From NCBI RefSeq assembly GCF_005508865.1, contig NZ_SCOM01000005.1:62001-126000 (forward strand): a DNA stretch of 64,000 bases. Direction: 5' to 3'. Source of the stretch: Pseudomonas sp. F(2018). Lineage in GTDB: Bacteria > Pseudomonadota > Gammaproteobacteria > Pseudomonadales > Pseudomonadaceae. Made by a program: the position numbers and the translations under genes. The notes beneath the pieces were generated by a model that was not told the DNA's origin, made no database searches, and worked only from the letters and a program-made list of their open reading frames with translations. Within the stretch, counting starts at the first letter, position 1. Every line of letters starts with the position of its first letter. Shown here piece by piece: positions 17,909 through 26,189 of the stretch.

Positions 17909-18307
17909 ATGAAATTCCGCTTTCTCCTCTGGATGCTGGACCGCCTGATGGTCAAGGCCAGCCGCACCAATCCCGAGTTCCAGCAGCAGCTGGAAGGCAA
18001 GGAGCTGGTATTCCAGCTGCACACCCTCGACGGCAAAGTCGCCCGTCACTACCGCATCAAGGACAAGCGCGTCACCAGCCACGCCGGCACGGCCCGCGAG
18101 CCGGCCTTCGCCATCGGCTTCAAGGACGCGGTCTACGGCTTCGCCACCATGAACGCCAAGAACAAGCAGCTGGCCTTCATGCAGGGCATCCAGAACAAGG
18201 ACATCCAGATCCAGGGCAACCCGGCGCTGGTGATCTGGTTCCAGGGCCTGCTCAAGCACGTGGTGCCGAAGAAGAAAAAGAAGACCGAGGTCAAGAAAGC
18301 GGCCTGA
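17909..18307 (+). CDS. SCP2 sterol-binding-fold protein
   Basis: This 132-residue protein has the SCP2-like lipid-binding fold. A hydrophobic start (FRFLLWMLDRLMVKA) is followed by VFQLHTLDGKVARHYRIKDK, a beta sheet, and AFMQGIQNKDIQIQGNPAL. It ends in a very basic Lys-rich tail (VPKKKKKTEVKKAA). The SCP2 fold binds lipophilic ligands, and some proteobacterial members help ubiquinone synthesis. No specific ligand can be named here. The ATG is preceded by a plausible CGAGG. The gene follows hupA and precedes a secreted protein on the same strand. Confidence 0.85.
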   Translation: MKFRFLLWMLDRLMVKASRTNPEFQQQLEGKELVFQLHTLDGKVARHYRIKDKRVTSHAGTAREPAFAIGFKDAVYGFATMNAKNKQLAFMQGIQNKDIQIQGNPALVIWFQGLLKHVVPKKKKKTEVKKAA

Positions 18308-18376
18308 GCCGCCTTCCCTTGCTGGCCCGGGCCGCGCCACTTGGCTAGGCTGGGCGTTTTCCACGGAAGTCCCGTT

Positions 18377-19105
18377 ATGCGTCCGCTGTTCATCCTCGCC
18401 CTGCTCCTGTCCTTGGTCGCCTCGGCCCAGGCGGCGACCGACGCCACCCTCAAGCGCGTGCTGGAGCTGGCCGGCGTACAGCTGCTATGCGAGCAGACGG
18501 CGCCGCTGCTGCAGCGCGGCATGAGCGCCGAGCAGCAGAAGTCCCTCGGCAAGGCATTCGCCGCCGCCCCGCTGTGCGACGACCTGGCCAAGCGCGTGGC
18601 GCTCAAGGTCAAGCGCGAGCAGCTGGAGGCCGCACTCAAGCTGCTCGATAGCCCGTTGGCCCAGCACTTCACCGCCGCCGAGCGGGCGGTGGGCGAGGAT
18701 GGCGGCCTGGCCACCTACCGCCAGCAGCTGCAGGAGCGCCCGCCGCTGGGCAAGCGCCTGGACCTGGTGCGCCGCCTGGACAAGGCTGCCCACACCACCG
18801 AGCTGGCGACCCTGCTGCGCTACGAGGTGGGCAAGACCCAGGCCCTGCTGACCCTGCGCGCCCGTGGTGGTGATCTGGACGAGAAGGCCCTGGCCGAGCA
18901 GACCGCCGCCCAGCTGGCGCCGCTGCGTGCGTCCAGCGCCAGTGGAGTGGAAGCCTTCATGCTCTATGCCTACCGCCAGACCCCCAGCGACAAGCTCGGC
19001 GAATACGCCGCGTTGTACGAGCAGGCACCGTTGCGCGCGGTGCTGGAGGCCAGCACCAAGGCCCTGCCGGAAGTGTTCGCCGCCCGGCGGGCCAAGCTCA
19101 AGTAA
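18377..19105 (+). CDS. Secreted protein of unknown function
   Basis: The 242-residue product has a clear signal peptide (MRPLFILALLLSLVASAQAA). The rest is predominantly helical and charged, with a possible disulfide pair from LLCEQTA and APLCDDLA. It has no enzyme motif I recognise. Its general look resembles DUF2059-type periplasmic proteins (helical, paired cysteines), but I cannot confirm that. An upstream in-frame TTG would add 12 residues and spoil the signal peptide, so the ATG was chosen. A strong bidirectional terminator follows. Confidence 0.75.
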   Translation: MRPLFILALLLSLVASAQAATDATLKRVLELAGVQLLCEQTAPLLQRGMSAEQQKSLGKAFAAAPLCDDLAKRVALKVKREQLEAALKLLDSPLAQHFTAAERAVGEDGGLATYRQQLQERPPLGKRLDLVRRLDKAAHTTELATLLRYEVGKTQALLTLRARGGDLDEKALAEQTAAQLAPLRASSASGVEAFMLYAYRQTPSDKLGEYAALYEQAPLRAVLEASTKALPEVFAARRAKLK

Positions 19106-19124
19106 CGAGCCAGCCGACACAACG

Positions 19125-19151
19125 AAAAAGGGGCCCGCAGGCCCCTTTTTT
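19125..19151. terminator. Bidirectional terminator
   Basis: A run of five A residues, stem GGGGCC / GGCCCC with a CGCA loop, then six T residues. It sits between convergent genes and can work in both directions. Confidence 0.9.
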
Positions 19152-19165
19152 CATGGCGGACGCAC

Positions 19166-20584
19166 TCAGTGCGGATGGTTGAACTGCGAGGCCAGCTCGC
19201 GCAGCGCCACTTCCGCCTGCAGCACCTTGTTCAGCGCGTCGTCGGCCTTCTCGCGAGTCAGCCCCAGGCGCTCGAACAGTTCGTCCGGCAGGTCATGCTG
19301 CGGGCCGCTGCCGATGCCGCGGCTGCGCAGCAGGTTGACGGCCAGGCACACCAGGTTCGGGTAGGCGGCGTGGGCGCCGTCGTACGCGGGGTCGTGCTGG
19401 AAGCGCAGGGCGGTGGCCAGCTCTTCTGGCATGTCCCAGAAGCGCATCAGCCAGGCGCCGATCTGCTCGCGGGTGATGCCCAGCAGGTGCTGCTCGATAT
19501 AGCCGGCGGACAGGTGCGGGTTGACCTCCAGGTGCCGGCAGATCAGCGAGAAGTGCGGCGGGAAAACGTGGGCCAGGACCAGGTAGCCGAAGTTGTGCAG
19601 CAGCCCGGCGAGGTAGGTCAGGCCGGCTTCCGGGCGCTGGGCGCGCGGCATGGCGCGGGTCAGGCCCTCGATGATGGCGGCGGTGTAGATCGCCTGCTGC
19701 CAGTAGGGTGTGGCCTGCTGCGGCTGGTCCTTGGGCAGGCTGAGGGTCTTGCCCAGGGCCAGGCCGAGGGCCAGGTTGATCACCAGGTCGAAGCCCAGCA
19801 CGCGGACGATGGCGTCCTCCACCGAGCGGATCTTGCCGGGGGCGGCGTAGTAGGGCGAGGCGGCCCAGCTGACCACCTGGGCGGCCAGGGCCGGGTCGGT
19901 CTCGACTACGCCGGTGATGTCGTCGACGGTAGCGTCCGGGTCGACGCGCAGCTTGATGATCTTCTGTGCGGTCTCCGGCAGCGGCGGAATCTCGATGGTT
20001 TCCTCGAGACGCTGCTGGATGCGGCGTGCGGTGAAGGCTTGCACGGCCTGGGTGATCTCCGCGCGGTCGTCGTCCGGGCGATTCAGGTTCGGGCGGATGC
20101 CCAGCAGCGGCTCGCCGAAGCGGGCGGCGCTGGCCTTGGCCAGGAGGATGGCCTTGTAGTGTTCGCTGTCGATCTCCAGCAGCACGCCGGCCTGGCCGGA
20201 CTCCACCAGCAGGCTAGGCTCCTGCAGCAGGCGCTCGTCGTACAGGCAGGGCGAGCTGGTCAGCGGCGGCAGGCCGGGCAGCAGGCCGAGGTTATGCTTG
20301 GCCAGCATGCGCTCCATGCGCTCGGGCTTGACCGCGGTGAGCTTGCGCCCGGTCAGCTCGGCCAGGCGATTGAGGTCGAGCAGCTGGCTCTGGGGGAACA
20401 GCACCAGCAGGGCACCGACCGCGTCTTCCAGCAGCGCGGCCTGCACGCGGCGAGCGGCGGGATGTGCGGGGTGGTCGGGACGGATGTGGCAGGGGACGCC
20501 GAGTTTCTCGAGGAGTTGCAGGATCACCACCGGCGGACGCGGGGCGGAATCGGGGGCGAGGGCGACTTCGGTCATGGGCGACAT
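19166..20584 (-). CDS. YbaK/ProX-like deacylase domain fused to HDOD domain
   Basis: The 472-residue protein has two parts. Residues 15-175 resemble the YbaK/ProX aminoacyl-tRNA editing fold (LEKLGVPCHIRPD, VGALLVLFPQ, LDLNRLAELTGRKL, LLEIDSEHYKAILLAK). Residues 195-420 form an HDOD domain (IPPLPETAQKIIKLRVDPDA, DPALAAQVVSWA, GLLHNFGYLVLAHVFP). HDOD domains are catalytically degenerate HD relatives found in bacterial signalling proteins. Whether the first half still deacylates tRNA is unknown. A second ATG three codons in could be the true start. P. aeruginosa has a homologue at the same locus. Confidence 0.85.
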   Translation of the reverse strand: MSPMTEVALAPDSAPRPPVVILQLLEKLGVPCHIRPDHPAHPAARRVQAALLEDAVGALLVLFPQSQLLDLNRLAELTGRKLTAVKPERMERMLAKHNLGLLPGLPPLTSSPCLYDERLLQEPSLLVESGQAGVLLEIDSEHYKAILLAKASAARFGEPLLGIRPNLNRPDDDRAEITQAVQAFTARRIQQRLEETIEIPPLPETAQKIIKLRVDPDATVDDITGVVETDPALAAQVVSWAASPYYAAPGKIRSVEDAIVRVLGFDLVINLALGLALGKTLSLPKDQPQQATPYWQQAIYTAAIIEGLTRAMPRAQRPEAGLTYLAGLLHNFGYLVLAHVFPPHFSLICRHLEVNPHLSAGYIEQHLLGITREQIGAWLMRFWDMPEELATALRFQHDPAYDGAHAAYPNLVCLAVNLLRSRGIGSGPQHDLPDELFERLGLTREKADDALNKVLQAEVALRELASQFNHPH

Positions 20585-20678
20585 CCGGCTGAGGAACTAC
20601 TGACGAGGAGTATAACCAGCGCCCCGCGGGATAGGCTCGGCCGCCGGACGGGCGACCAGCGGCATTACGTGCGGCGGA

Positions 20679-22754
20679 TCACACTTGGCCGTACTGCTGG
20701 CCGTGGCGCAACCAGCGTTCGAGCAGCGGGCTGACATGCTGCGGCCAGCGCGCCAGTAGCTCTTGCGCCGCCTCGCGCACGGCCGGCAGCAGATCGGCGT
20801 CGCGCATCAGGTCGGCCACCTTGAACTGCAGCAGACCGGTCTGGCGGGTGCCGAGCATCTCGCCCGGTCCCCTGAGCTCGAGGTCCTTCTCGGCGATAAC
20901 GAAGCCGTCGCAGGTCTCGCGCATGATGCCTAGGCGCTCGCGGCCAAGCTGCGACAGCGGCGCGTGGTAGAGCAGCACGCAGTGGCTGGCGGCGCTGCCA
21001 CGGCCGACCCGCCCGCGCAGCTGGTGCAGCTGGGCCAGGCCGAGGCGCTCGGGGTTCTCGATGATCATCAGGCTGGCGTTGGGCACGTCGACGCCCACCT
21101 CGATCACGGTGGTGGCGACCAGCAGCTGCAGCTCGCCGCGCTTGAACTCGTCCATCACCGCGGCCTTCTCGGCGGGCTTCATGCGCCCGTGGATCAGGCC
21201 GACGCGCAGTTCGCCCAGCGCGGCGGAGAGCTCCTCGAAACTGGTCTCGGCCGCCTGGCAGGTGAGCTCCTCGGATTCCTCGATCAGCGTGCACACCCAG
21301 TAGGCCTGGCGGCCTTCGCGGCAGGCCAGGCGCACGCGCTCGACCACCTCGAGGCGGCGGCTGTCGGCAATCACCAGGGTGTTCACCGGCGTGCGCCCGG
21401 GCGGCAGCTCGTCGAGGATCGAGGTGTCCAGATCGGCGTAGGCGCTCATCGCCAGGGTTCGCGGAATCGGCGTGGCGGTCATGATCAGCTGGTGCGGGCA
21501 CAGGCGCCCGTCGATGCCCTTCTGGCGCAGGGCCAGGCGTTGCTGCACGCCGAAACGGTGCTGCTCGTCGATGATCACCAGCGCGAGCTTGGAGAAGCGC
21601 ACCTCGTCCTGGAATAGCGCGTGGGTGCCGACCACCATCGGTGCGCCGCCGGCGATCTGCTCCAGCGCCGTGGCGCGGGCCTTGCCCTTGAGCTTGCCGG
21701 CCAGCCAGGCGACCTCGATGCCGAGTGGCTGCAGCCAGCGGCTGAAATTGAGGAAGTGCTGCTCGGCGAGAATCTCGGTCGGCGCCATCAGCGCCACCTG
21801 GTAGCCGGCCTCCAGCGCCTGCAGGGCGGCCAGGGCGGCGACCACCGTCTTGCCGGCGCCGACATCGCCCTGCACCAGGCGCAGCATGGGCTCGGGCTGG
21901 CTCAGGTCGTAGGCGATCTCGGCGCCGACCCGCTGCTGGGCGCCGGTGGGGGCGAAGCCGAGGTTGGCCAGGAAGCGCTGCGGCAGCTTTTTGGCCGGCG
22001 GCAGTACCGGCGCCGCCTGGGCGCGCACCTGCTCGCGCAGGCGCTGCAGCGACAGCTGGTGGGTCAGCAGTTCCTCGAAGGCCAGGCGATGCTGGGCCCA
22101 GTGGCGACCCTCGGCCAGCTCTTCCTGGTCGGCATCCGGCGGCGGCCGATGCAGGTAGCGGATGGCCTCGGCCAGCGGGCCCAGCTGGTAGTCGCGGCCC
22201 AGCTCGGCGGGCAGCCAGTCGGGCAGGCTGTGCGGGCCGAGGCGGGCCAGGGCCTGCTGGCTGAGCTGGCGCAGGCGCTGCTGGGTCAGGCCCTCGGTGG
22301 TCGGGTAGATCGGCGTCAGGGTCTGCTCCACCGGCGCCGGCTCGTCGCTACTCTGGGCGCGGTATTCCGGGTGGTAGATCTCCAGGCCGGTGGCGCCGGG
22401 GCGCACCTCGCCGTAGCAGCGCAGGGCGGTGCCACGCTTGAGGCCGTCCTTCTGCGCCTGGCTGAAGTGGAAGAAGCGCAGGGACAGGGTGCCGGTGCCG
22501 TCCTGCAGGCGCACCAGCAGGCTGCGGCGGCGGCCCATGGCCACATCGGCGCCGGCCACGATGCCTTCGACAACGGCATCCTGGCCCGGACGCAGGGCGC
22601 CGATGGGCGTGATACGGGTGCGGTCCTGGTAGCGCAGGGGCAGGTGGAACAGCACGTCCTGCAGGTTCTCCAGGCCGACCTTGCCCAGCTTCTCGGCCAG
22701 CGCATCACCGACGCCCTTCAGCGCGGTGACCGGGACCTGCGCCAGCTCGGTCAT
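20679..22754 (-). CDS. recG: ATP-dependent DNA helicase RecG
   Basis: RecG remodels stalled replication forks and Holliday junctions. The 691-residue protein has the N-terminal wedge/OB domain (about 1-200, DAVVEGIVAGADVAMGR). The superfamily-2 helicase motifs follow: Walker A GDVGAGKT near residue 298, DEQH box IIDEQHRFGVQQR near 395, TATPIPRTLAMS and the C-terminal QLRGRVGRG. Length and order are standard. Its ATG overlaps the oxyR stop in an ATGA arrangement, so it is translationally coupled to oxyR. The same overlap is known in other pseudomonads, where recG shares the oxidative-stress operon. Confidence 0.97.
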   Translation of the reverse strand: MTELAQVPVTALKGVGDALAEKLGKVGLENLQDVLFHLPLRYQDRTRITPIGALRPGQDAVVEGIVAGADVAMGRRRSLLVRLQDGTGTLSLRFFHFSQAQKDGLKRGTALRCYGEVRPGATGLEIYHPEYRAQSSDEPAPVEQTLTPIYPTTEGLTQQRLRQLSQQALARLGPHSLPDWLPAELGRDYQLGPLAEAIRYLHRPPPDADQEELAEGRHWAQHRLAFEELLTHQLSLQRLREQVRAQAAPVLPPAKKLPQRFLANLGFAPTGAQQRVGAEIAYDLSQPEPMLRLVQGDVGAGKTVVAALAALQALEAGYQVALMAPTEILAEQHFLNFSRWLQPLGIEVAWLAGKLKGKARATALEQIAGGAPMVVGTHALFQDEVRFSKLALVIIDEQHRFGVQQRLALRQKGIDGRLCPHQLIMTATPIPRTLAMSAYADLDTSILDELPPGRTPVNTLVIADSRRLEVVERVRLACREGRQAYWVCTLIEESEELTCQAAETSFEELSAALGELRVGLIHGRMKPAEKAAVMDEFKRGELQLLVATTVIEVGVDVPNASLMIIENPERLGLAQLHQLRGRVGRGSAASHCVLLYHAPLSQLGRERLGIMRETCDGFVIAEKDLELRGPGEMLGTRQTGLLQFKVADLMRDADLLPAVREAAQELLARWPQHVSPLLERWLRHGQQYGQV

Positions 22755-23683
22755 GCCGGGATGGCTTCACCCTGGGGGCGCGCCACCGAGCACAGGCGAA
22801 TCGAGTCGGCCAGCACTTCGATGGCCTTGGGCCGCGGGAAGCTGGCGCGCCAGGCGATGGCCACGGTGCGGTAGGGCGCCGGCGCACTCAGCGGGCGCAC
22901 CTCGATCACGCCGGGGGCGTAGTGGTGGCTGTCCACCGCGGAGAACGGCAGGATCGAGATGCCCAGGCCGGAGGCGACCATGTGGCGGATGGTTTCCAGC
23001 GAGCTGGATTCCACCGTGGTGTGCTTGGCCGAGTCCTCGCCGCCCTTGCGCAGCGACGGGCAGGCCTCCAGCACCTGGTCGCGGAAGCAGTGGCCCTCGC
23101 CGAGCAGCAGCAGGCTCTTGTCGTTGAGCAACTCCTTGTCGATGGTCTCGCGCTCGGCCCAGGGGTGGCCGGCCGGCAGCAGGGCGAAGAACGGCTCGTC
23201 GTACAGCGGCTTGGTCAGCACGTCGGCTTCCTGGAACGGCAGGGCGATGATGATCGCGTCCAGCTCGCCGGTGCGCAGTTTGTCGCGCAGGATGTGGGTG
23301 AAGTTCTCTTCGATGTACAGCGGCATCTGCGGGGCGACTCGGTGCAGCTGCGGAATAAGGTGGGGGAACAGGTAGGGGCCGACGGTATAGATGGCGCCGA
23401 TCTTCAGCGGCGCGGTCAGCTGGTTCTTGCCGGCCTGGGCCAGCTCACGGATGCCCTGGGCCTGCTCCAGCACCTTCTGGGCCTGGGTGACGATGCCCTC
23501 GCCGACCGGCGTCAGGCGCACCGCGCTCTTGCTGCGCTCGAAGATCAGCACGCCGAGTTCGTCTTCGAGCTTCTTCACCCCCACCGAGAGCGTCGGCTGG
23601 CTGACATGGCAGCGCTCGGCCGCGCGGCCGAAGTGCTGTTCCTGGGCAAGGGTCACTATGTAGCGCAGTTCGGTGAGGGTCAT
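22751..23683 (-). CDS. oxyR: Hydrogen peroxide-sensing transcription regulator OxyR
   Basis: OxyR is the LysR-type activator of catalase, alkyl hydroperoxide reductase and related genes. The ATG giving MTLTELRYIV yields 310 residues, the P. aeruginosa length. The winged helix-turn-helix covers 1-60 (FGRAAERCHVSQPTLSVGVK). The redox pair is intact as Cys199 in GEGHCFRDQ and Cys208 in EACPSL, which form the activating disulfide. The effector domain ends near 295. It is co-transcribed with recG through a 4-bp overlap. A 9-bp inverted repeat flanks its promoter region. Confidence 0.97.
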   Translation of the reverse strand: MTLTELRYIVTLAQEQHFGRAAERCHVSQPTLSVGVKKLEDELGVLIFERSKSAVRLTPVGEGIVTQAQKVLEQAQGIRELAQAGKNQLTAPLKIGAIYTVGPYLFPHLIPQLHRVAPQMPLYIEENFTHILRDKLRTGELDAIIIALPFQEADVLTKPLYDEPFFALLPAGHPWAERETIDKELLNDKSLLLLGEGHCFRDQVLEACPSLRKGGEDSAKHTTVESSSLETIRHMVASGLGISILPFSAVDSHHYAPGVIEVRPLSAPAPYRTVAIAWRASFPRPKAIEVLADSIRLCSVARPQGEAIPA

Positions 23684-23736
23684 AGGTAAATTCCATTGAG
23701 ATGCCGCCAAGCATAGCGACTGTATTCAATGGAACC

Positions 23737-23768
23737 AACCGGGCCGCCGATAAAGATGCGGCCCGGTT
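23737..23768 (-). terminator. Hairpin terminator after tonB
   Basis: AACCGGGCCGC and GCGGCCCGGTT form an 11-bp perfect stem around a 10-base loop, directly downstream of tonB on the minus strand. The following T content is poor, so it may be a strong hairpin rather than a classical terminator. Confidence 0.55.
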
Positions 23769-23776
23769 CATGCCGC

Positions 23777-24490
23777 TCAGCGGGTGAGGGTGAAGTTCAG
23801 CGGATAGTCGATCGACATGCTGCCGCCGCTCAGCACCTTGGTCGGCGGCGCCGGCACCGGGCTGGCCTTGCGCAGCTGGCGCTGCACGTCGCGGTCGAAG
23901 GAGTTGCGCGCGGTGGACTGCTTCACCTCGGCGGCGAGGATGCGCCCGCGGGTGTCGATGGTGAAATTGAGCAGCAGGGCGTGCTTGCTGCCGGGCTTGT
24001 TGAAGCGCCGCTCGCGATCCGGATAGCGCAGGTGCTTGCTCAGGTAGGCCTGCACCTTGGCCATCCAGATGGCGCGCTCGCGGTCGATCTCGCCGGTGCT
24101 GACCTGCTGCTGCACCGGGGCCTTGATCGGCGCCGCGGTCTTCTCCTGGCTCGCCACCTTGGGCGCCTCGGGCTGCGGTTTGACCTCGGGCTTCGGCGGC
24201 TGCGGCTTGGGCTGGACCTTGGGTTTCGGCTTGGGCTTGACGATGGCGATCTTCGGCTCGGGCACCTCGACGATCTCGGGCTCCGGCAGTTCCTCGATCA
24301 CCGGCTCCGGCGGCGTCGGCTGCGGCGGCGCGACCATCGGCTCCAGCTCGATCAGCATGGCCGCCGGTTGCAGCAGGATCGGCGTGACGGCCGGACGCCA
24401 CAGCAGGGCGGCGTAATAGACGACCAGGTGCAGGCCGATCACGGCGATCAGGCTGATGACCCACAGCGGCAGGCGACGCGCTTGGCTCAT
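23777..24490 (-). CDS. tonB: TonB energy-transducing protein
   Basis: TonB spans the periplasm and couples the ExbBD proton motor to outer-membrane receptors for siderophores, haem or cobalamin. The 237-residue protein has one N-terminal membrane helix (LWVISLIAVIGLHLVVYYA). A Pro/Lys/Glu-rich rod follows from about 50-120 (for example KPKPKPKVQPKPQPPKPE), then the C-terminal TonB domain from about 140. In that domain VQAYLSKHLRYPDRERR corresponds to the conserved YP-containing motif. Its start overlaps the exbD stop by four bases, so it is translationally coupled. It is the last gene of exbB-exbD-tonB. Confidence 0.94.
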   Translation of the reverse strand: MSQARRLPLWVISLIAVIGLHLVVYYAALLWRPAVTPILLQPAAMLIELEPMVAPPQPTPPEPVIEELPEPEIVEVPEPKIAIVKPKPKPKVQPKPQPPKPEVKPQPEAPKVASQEKTAAPIKAPVQQQVSTGEIDRERAIWMAKVQAYLSKHLRYPDRERRFNKPGSKHALLLNFTIDTRGRILAAEVKQSTARNSFDRDVQRQLRKASPVPAPPTKVLSGGSMSIDYPLNFTLTR

Positions 24491-24912
24491 TGCGCGCCGA
24501 CCGTTTCCAGGCCCACCAGGCCGATCTTCAGGTAGCCGGCACCGCGCAGGTTGTCCATCACGCCCATCAGGTCGGCATAGTCCACGCCCTTGTCGCCGCG
24601 GACGAAGATGGTCTTGTCCTTGTTGGCGCCGGTCAGGCGGTCCAGGGAGGCGCCGAGCTGGGTCGCGTCGACCTGCTGGTTGTCCAGGTACAGGCTGGTG
24701 TCTTCCTTGATGCTCAGGTAGATCGGCTTGTCCGGACGCGGCACCGGCTTGGCGGTGGAGGCCGGCAGGTCGATCTTCACGTCCACGGTGGCCAGGGGCG
24801 CGGCGACCATGAAGATGATCAGCAGTACCAGCATCACGTCGATGAACGGGGTGACGTTGATCTCGTGGTTTTCCTGGAGGTCGTCACCGCCCTCGTGCAG
24901 ATGCAGCCCCAT
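24487..24912 (-). CDS. exbD: Biopolymer transport protein ExbD
   Basis: ExbD is the single-helix partner of the ExbB proton channel. The 141-residue product has the typical N-terminal motif NHEINVTPFIDVMLVLLIIF, where the membrane aspartate (in FIDVML) is the proton-carrying residue. A periplasmic domain follows with IYLSIKEDTSLYLDNQ and the C-terminal ADLMGVMDNLRGAGYLKIGL. It starts three bases after the exbB stop and overlaps tonB by four bases, indicating a tightly coupled operon. Confidence 0.96.
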   Translation of the reverse strand: MGLHLHEGGDDLQENHEINVTPFIDVMLVLLIIFMVAAPLATVDVKIDLPASTAKPVPRPDKPIYLSIKEDTSLYLDNQQVDATQLGASLDRLTGANKDKTIFVRGDKGVDYADLMGVMDNLRGAGYLKIGLVGLETVGAQ

Positions 24913-24915
24913 GGT

Positions 24916-26016
24916 TCAGACCGCCTTGGCGATCGGCGCCTGAGCGCGCTCGCCGGCCGGCTGGTCGAGGTCACGGCTGACCAGCAGCAGGACCTGGGCC
25001 GAGGCATCGGCCACCTGGGCCTTGTAGCCGGCGATGGAGCGGGCGAAGACGTTGTAGATGACCACGGCCGGGATCGCGGCGACCAGGCCCAGGGCGGTGG
25101 CCAGCAGGGCCTCGGCGATGCCGGGGGCGACCACGGCAAGGTTGGTAGTCTGCGATTCGGCGATGCCGATGAAGCTGTTCATGATGCCCCACACGGTGCC
25201 GAACAGGCCGACGAAGGGTGCGGTGGAACCGATGGTGGCGAGCACGCCGGTGCCCTGGCTCATGTTGCGGCCGCTGGCGGCGACCAGGCGCTCCAGGCGG
25301 AAGCTGACGCGCTCCTTGATGCCTTCCTTCTCCTTGCAGCCGACCGACAGGCGCAGCTCTTCGCGGGCGTCCTCGATCAGCTGGGCGCTGAAGCTGTGCT
25401 TGACGCGGGCCTGCTCGGCGGCCTGGTTGAGGGTGCGCGCGCCCTTCAGATCGGGCAGTTCGCGCTGCAGGCGACGGCGCGCGATGAGCAGCTCCAGGCC
25501 CTTGGCGATCCACACGGTCCAGGTCAGGATCGAGGCCAGTACCAGGCCGATCATCACGCTCTTCACCACGCGGTCGGCGTTTTGGTACATGCCCCACGGC
25601 GACAGGTCGTGCAGCAGCTCTTCCTCGCCTTCCAGCGCCGACTCGGCCTGCAGCGCCTGCAGGGCGGCGAGCAGTTGTTCGGCGTCGGCGCCGCTGATGT
25701 TGTTCTGCTGCAGGAATTCCTGCTGGGCGGCGGCGACCTGTTCGGCAGTAGCCTGTTCGCCCAGGGTCTCCAGCTTCTGCTGCAGGGCGGCGGCCTGGGG
25801 ATGCTGGACCGGCGGCGGCAGTTGACCGGCGCTGGCTGGGGCGCCACTGGCATTGGTCAGCGGAGCGGTTGCCGGAGCGCTAGCGGCCGGTTGCTGCGCG
25901 ACCGGAGCCACTTCCTCGGCCGTGGCGCCGAACGGCAGGAGCAGGCCGAGCAGCAGGGCTGCCATGGGCAGGCGGGAAGTGCGGGTTGGCTGAGCGCGGA
26001 GGGCGGTAGAATTCAT
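24916..26016 (-). CDS. exbB: TonB-system proton channel protein ExbB with N-terminal extension
   Basis: ExbB forms the pentameric proton channel that drives TonB. The 366-residue protein has a signal-like helix (MAALLLGLLLPFGATA). A low-complexity Ala/Pro/Gln-rich periplasmic extension follows to about residue 155 (with VQHPQAAALQQKLETLG). The MotA/TolQ/ExbB core follows, with helices near VKSVMIGLVLASILTWTVWI, VLATIGSTAPFVGLFGTVWG and ATALGLVAAIPAVVIYN. Such an extension is known in P. putida-type ExbB. I chose the ATG giving MNSTALRAQ. A possible Fur site lies about 75 bp upstream, which would fit iron control of TonB energy supply. Confidence 0.94.
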   Translation of the reverse strand: MNSTALRAQPTRTSRLPMAALLLGLLLPFGATAEEVAPVAQQPAASAPATAPLTNASGAPASAGQLPPPVQHPQAAALQQKLETLGEQATAEQVAAAQQEFLQQNNISGADAEQLLAALQALQAESALEGEEELLHDLSPWGMYQNADRVVKSVMIGLVLASILTWTVWIAKGLELLIARRRLQRELPDLKGARTLNQAAEQARVKHSFSAQLIEDAREELRLSVGCKEKEGIKERVSFRLERLVAASGRNMSQGTGVLATIGSTAPFVGLFGTVWGIMNSFIGIAESQTTNLAVVAPGIAEALLATALGLVAAIPAVVIYNVFARSIAGYKAQVADASAQVLLLVSRDLDQPAGERAQAPIAKAV

Positions 26017-26087
26017 GCTGGCCGGACCTGAAGTGAGGGAGCGTCGGACGGAGGAAACGGCACCTCCGTGCAAAAACGGGGTGTATT

Positions 26088-26106
26088 ATTGCAAGTAATT
26101 CTTGTT
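26088..26106. promoter_or_regulatory. Possible Fur box upstream of exbB
   Basis: The 19-bp stretch centred on the imperfect palindrome CAAG-TAATT-CTTG agrees with the Pseudomonas-type Fur pattern AATGAGAATGATTCTCATT at about two thirds of positions by hand count. It lies between exbB and the divergent epimerase gene. Function is inferred from this match and from the iron-linked role of exbB. Confidence 0.45.
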
Positions 26107-26189
26107 TGTGAAAGATACAATGTAACTATTCGCCGTGCACTTCGGATTCAGTGCACTGAATCCGGCGTTTCCTTGAGGTACTCCTAGTG

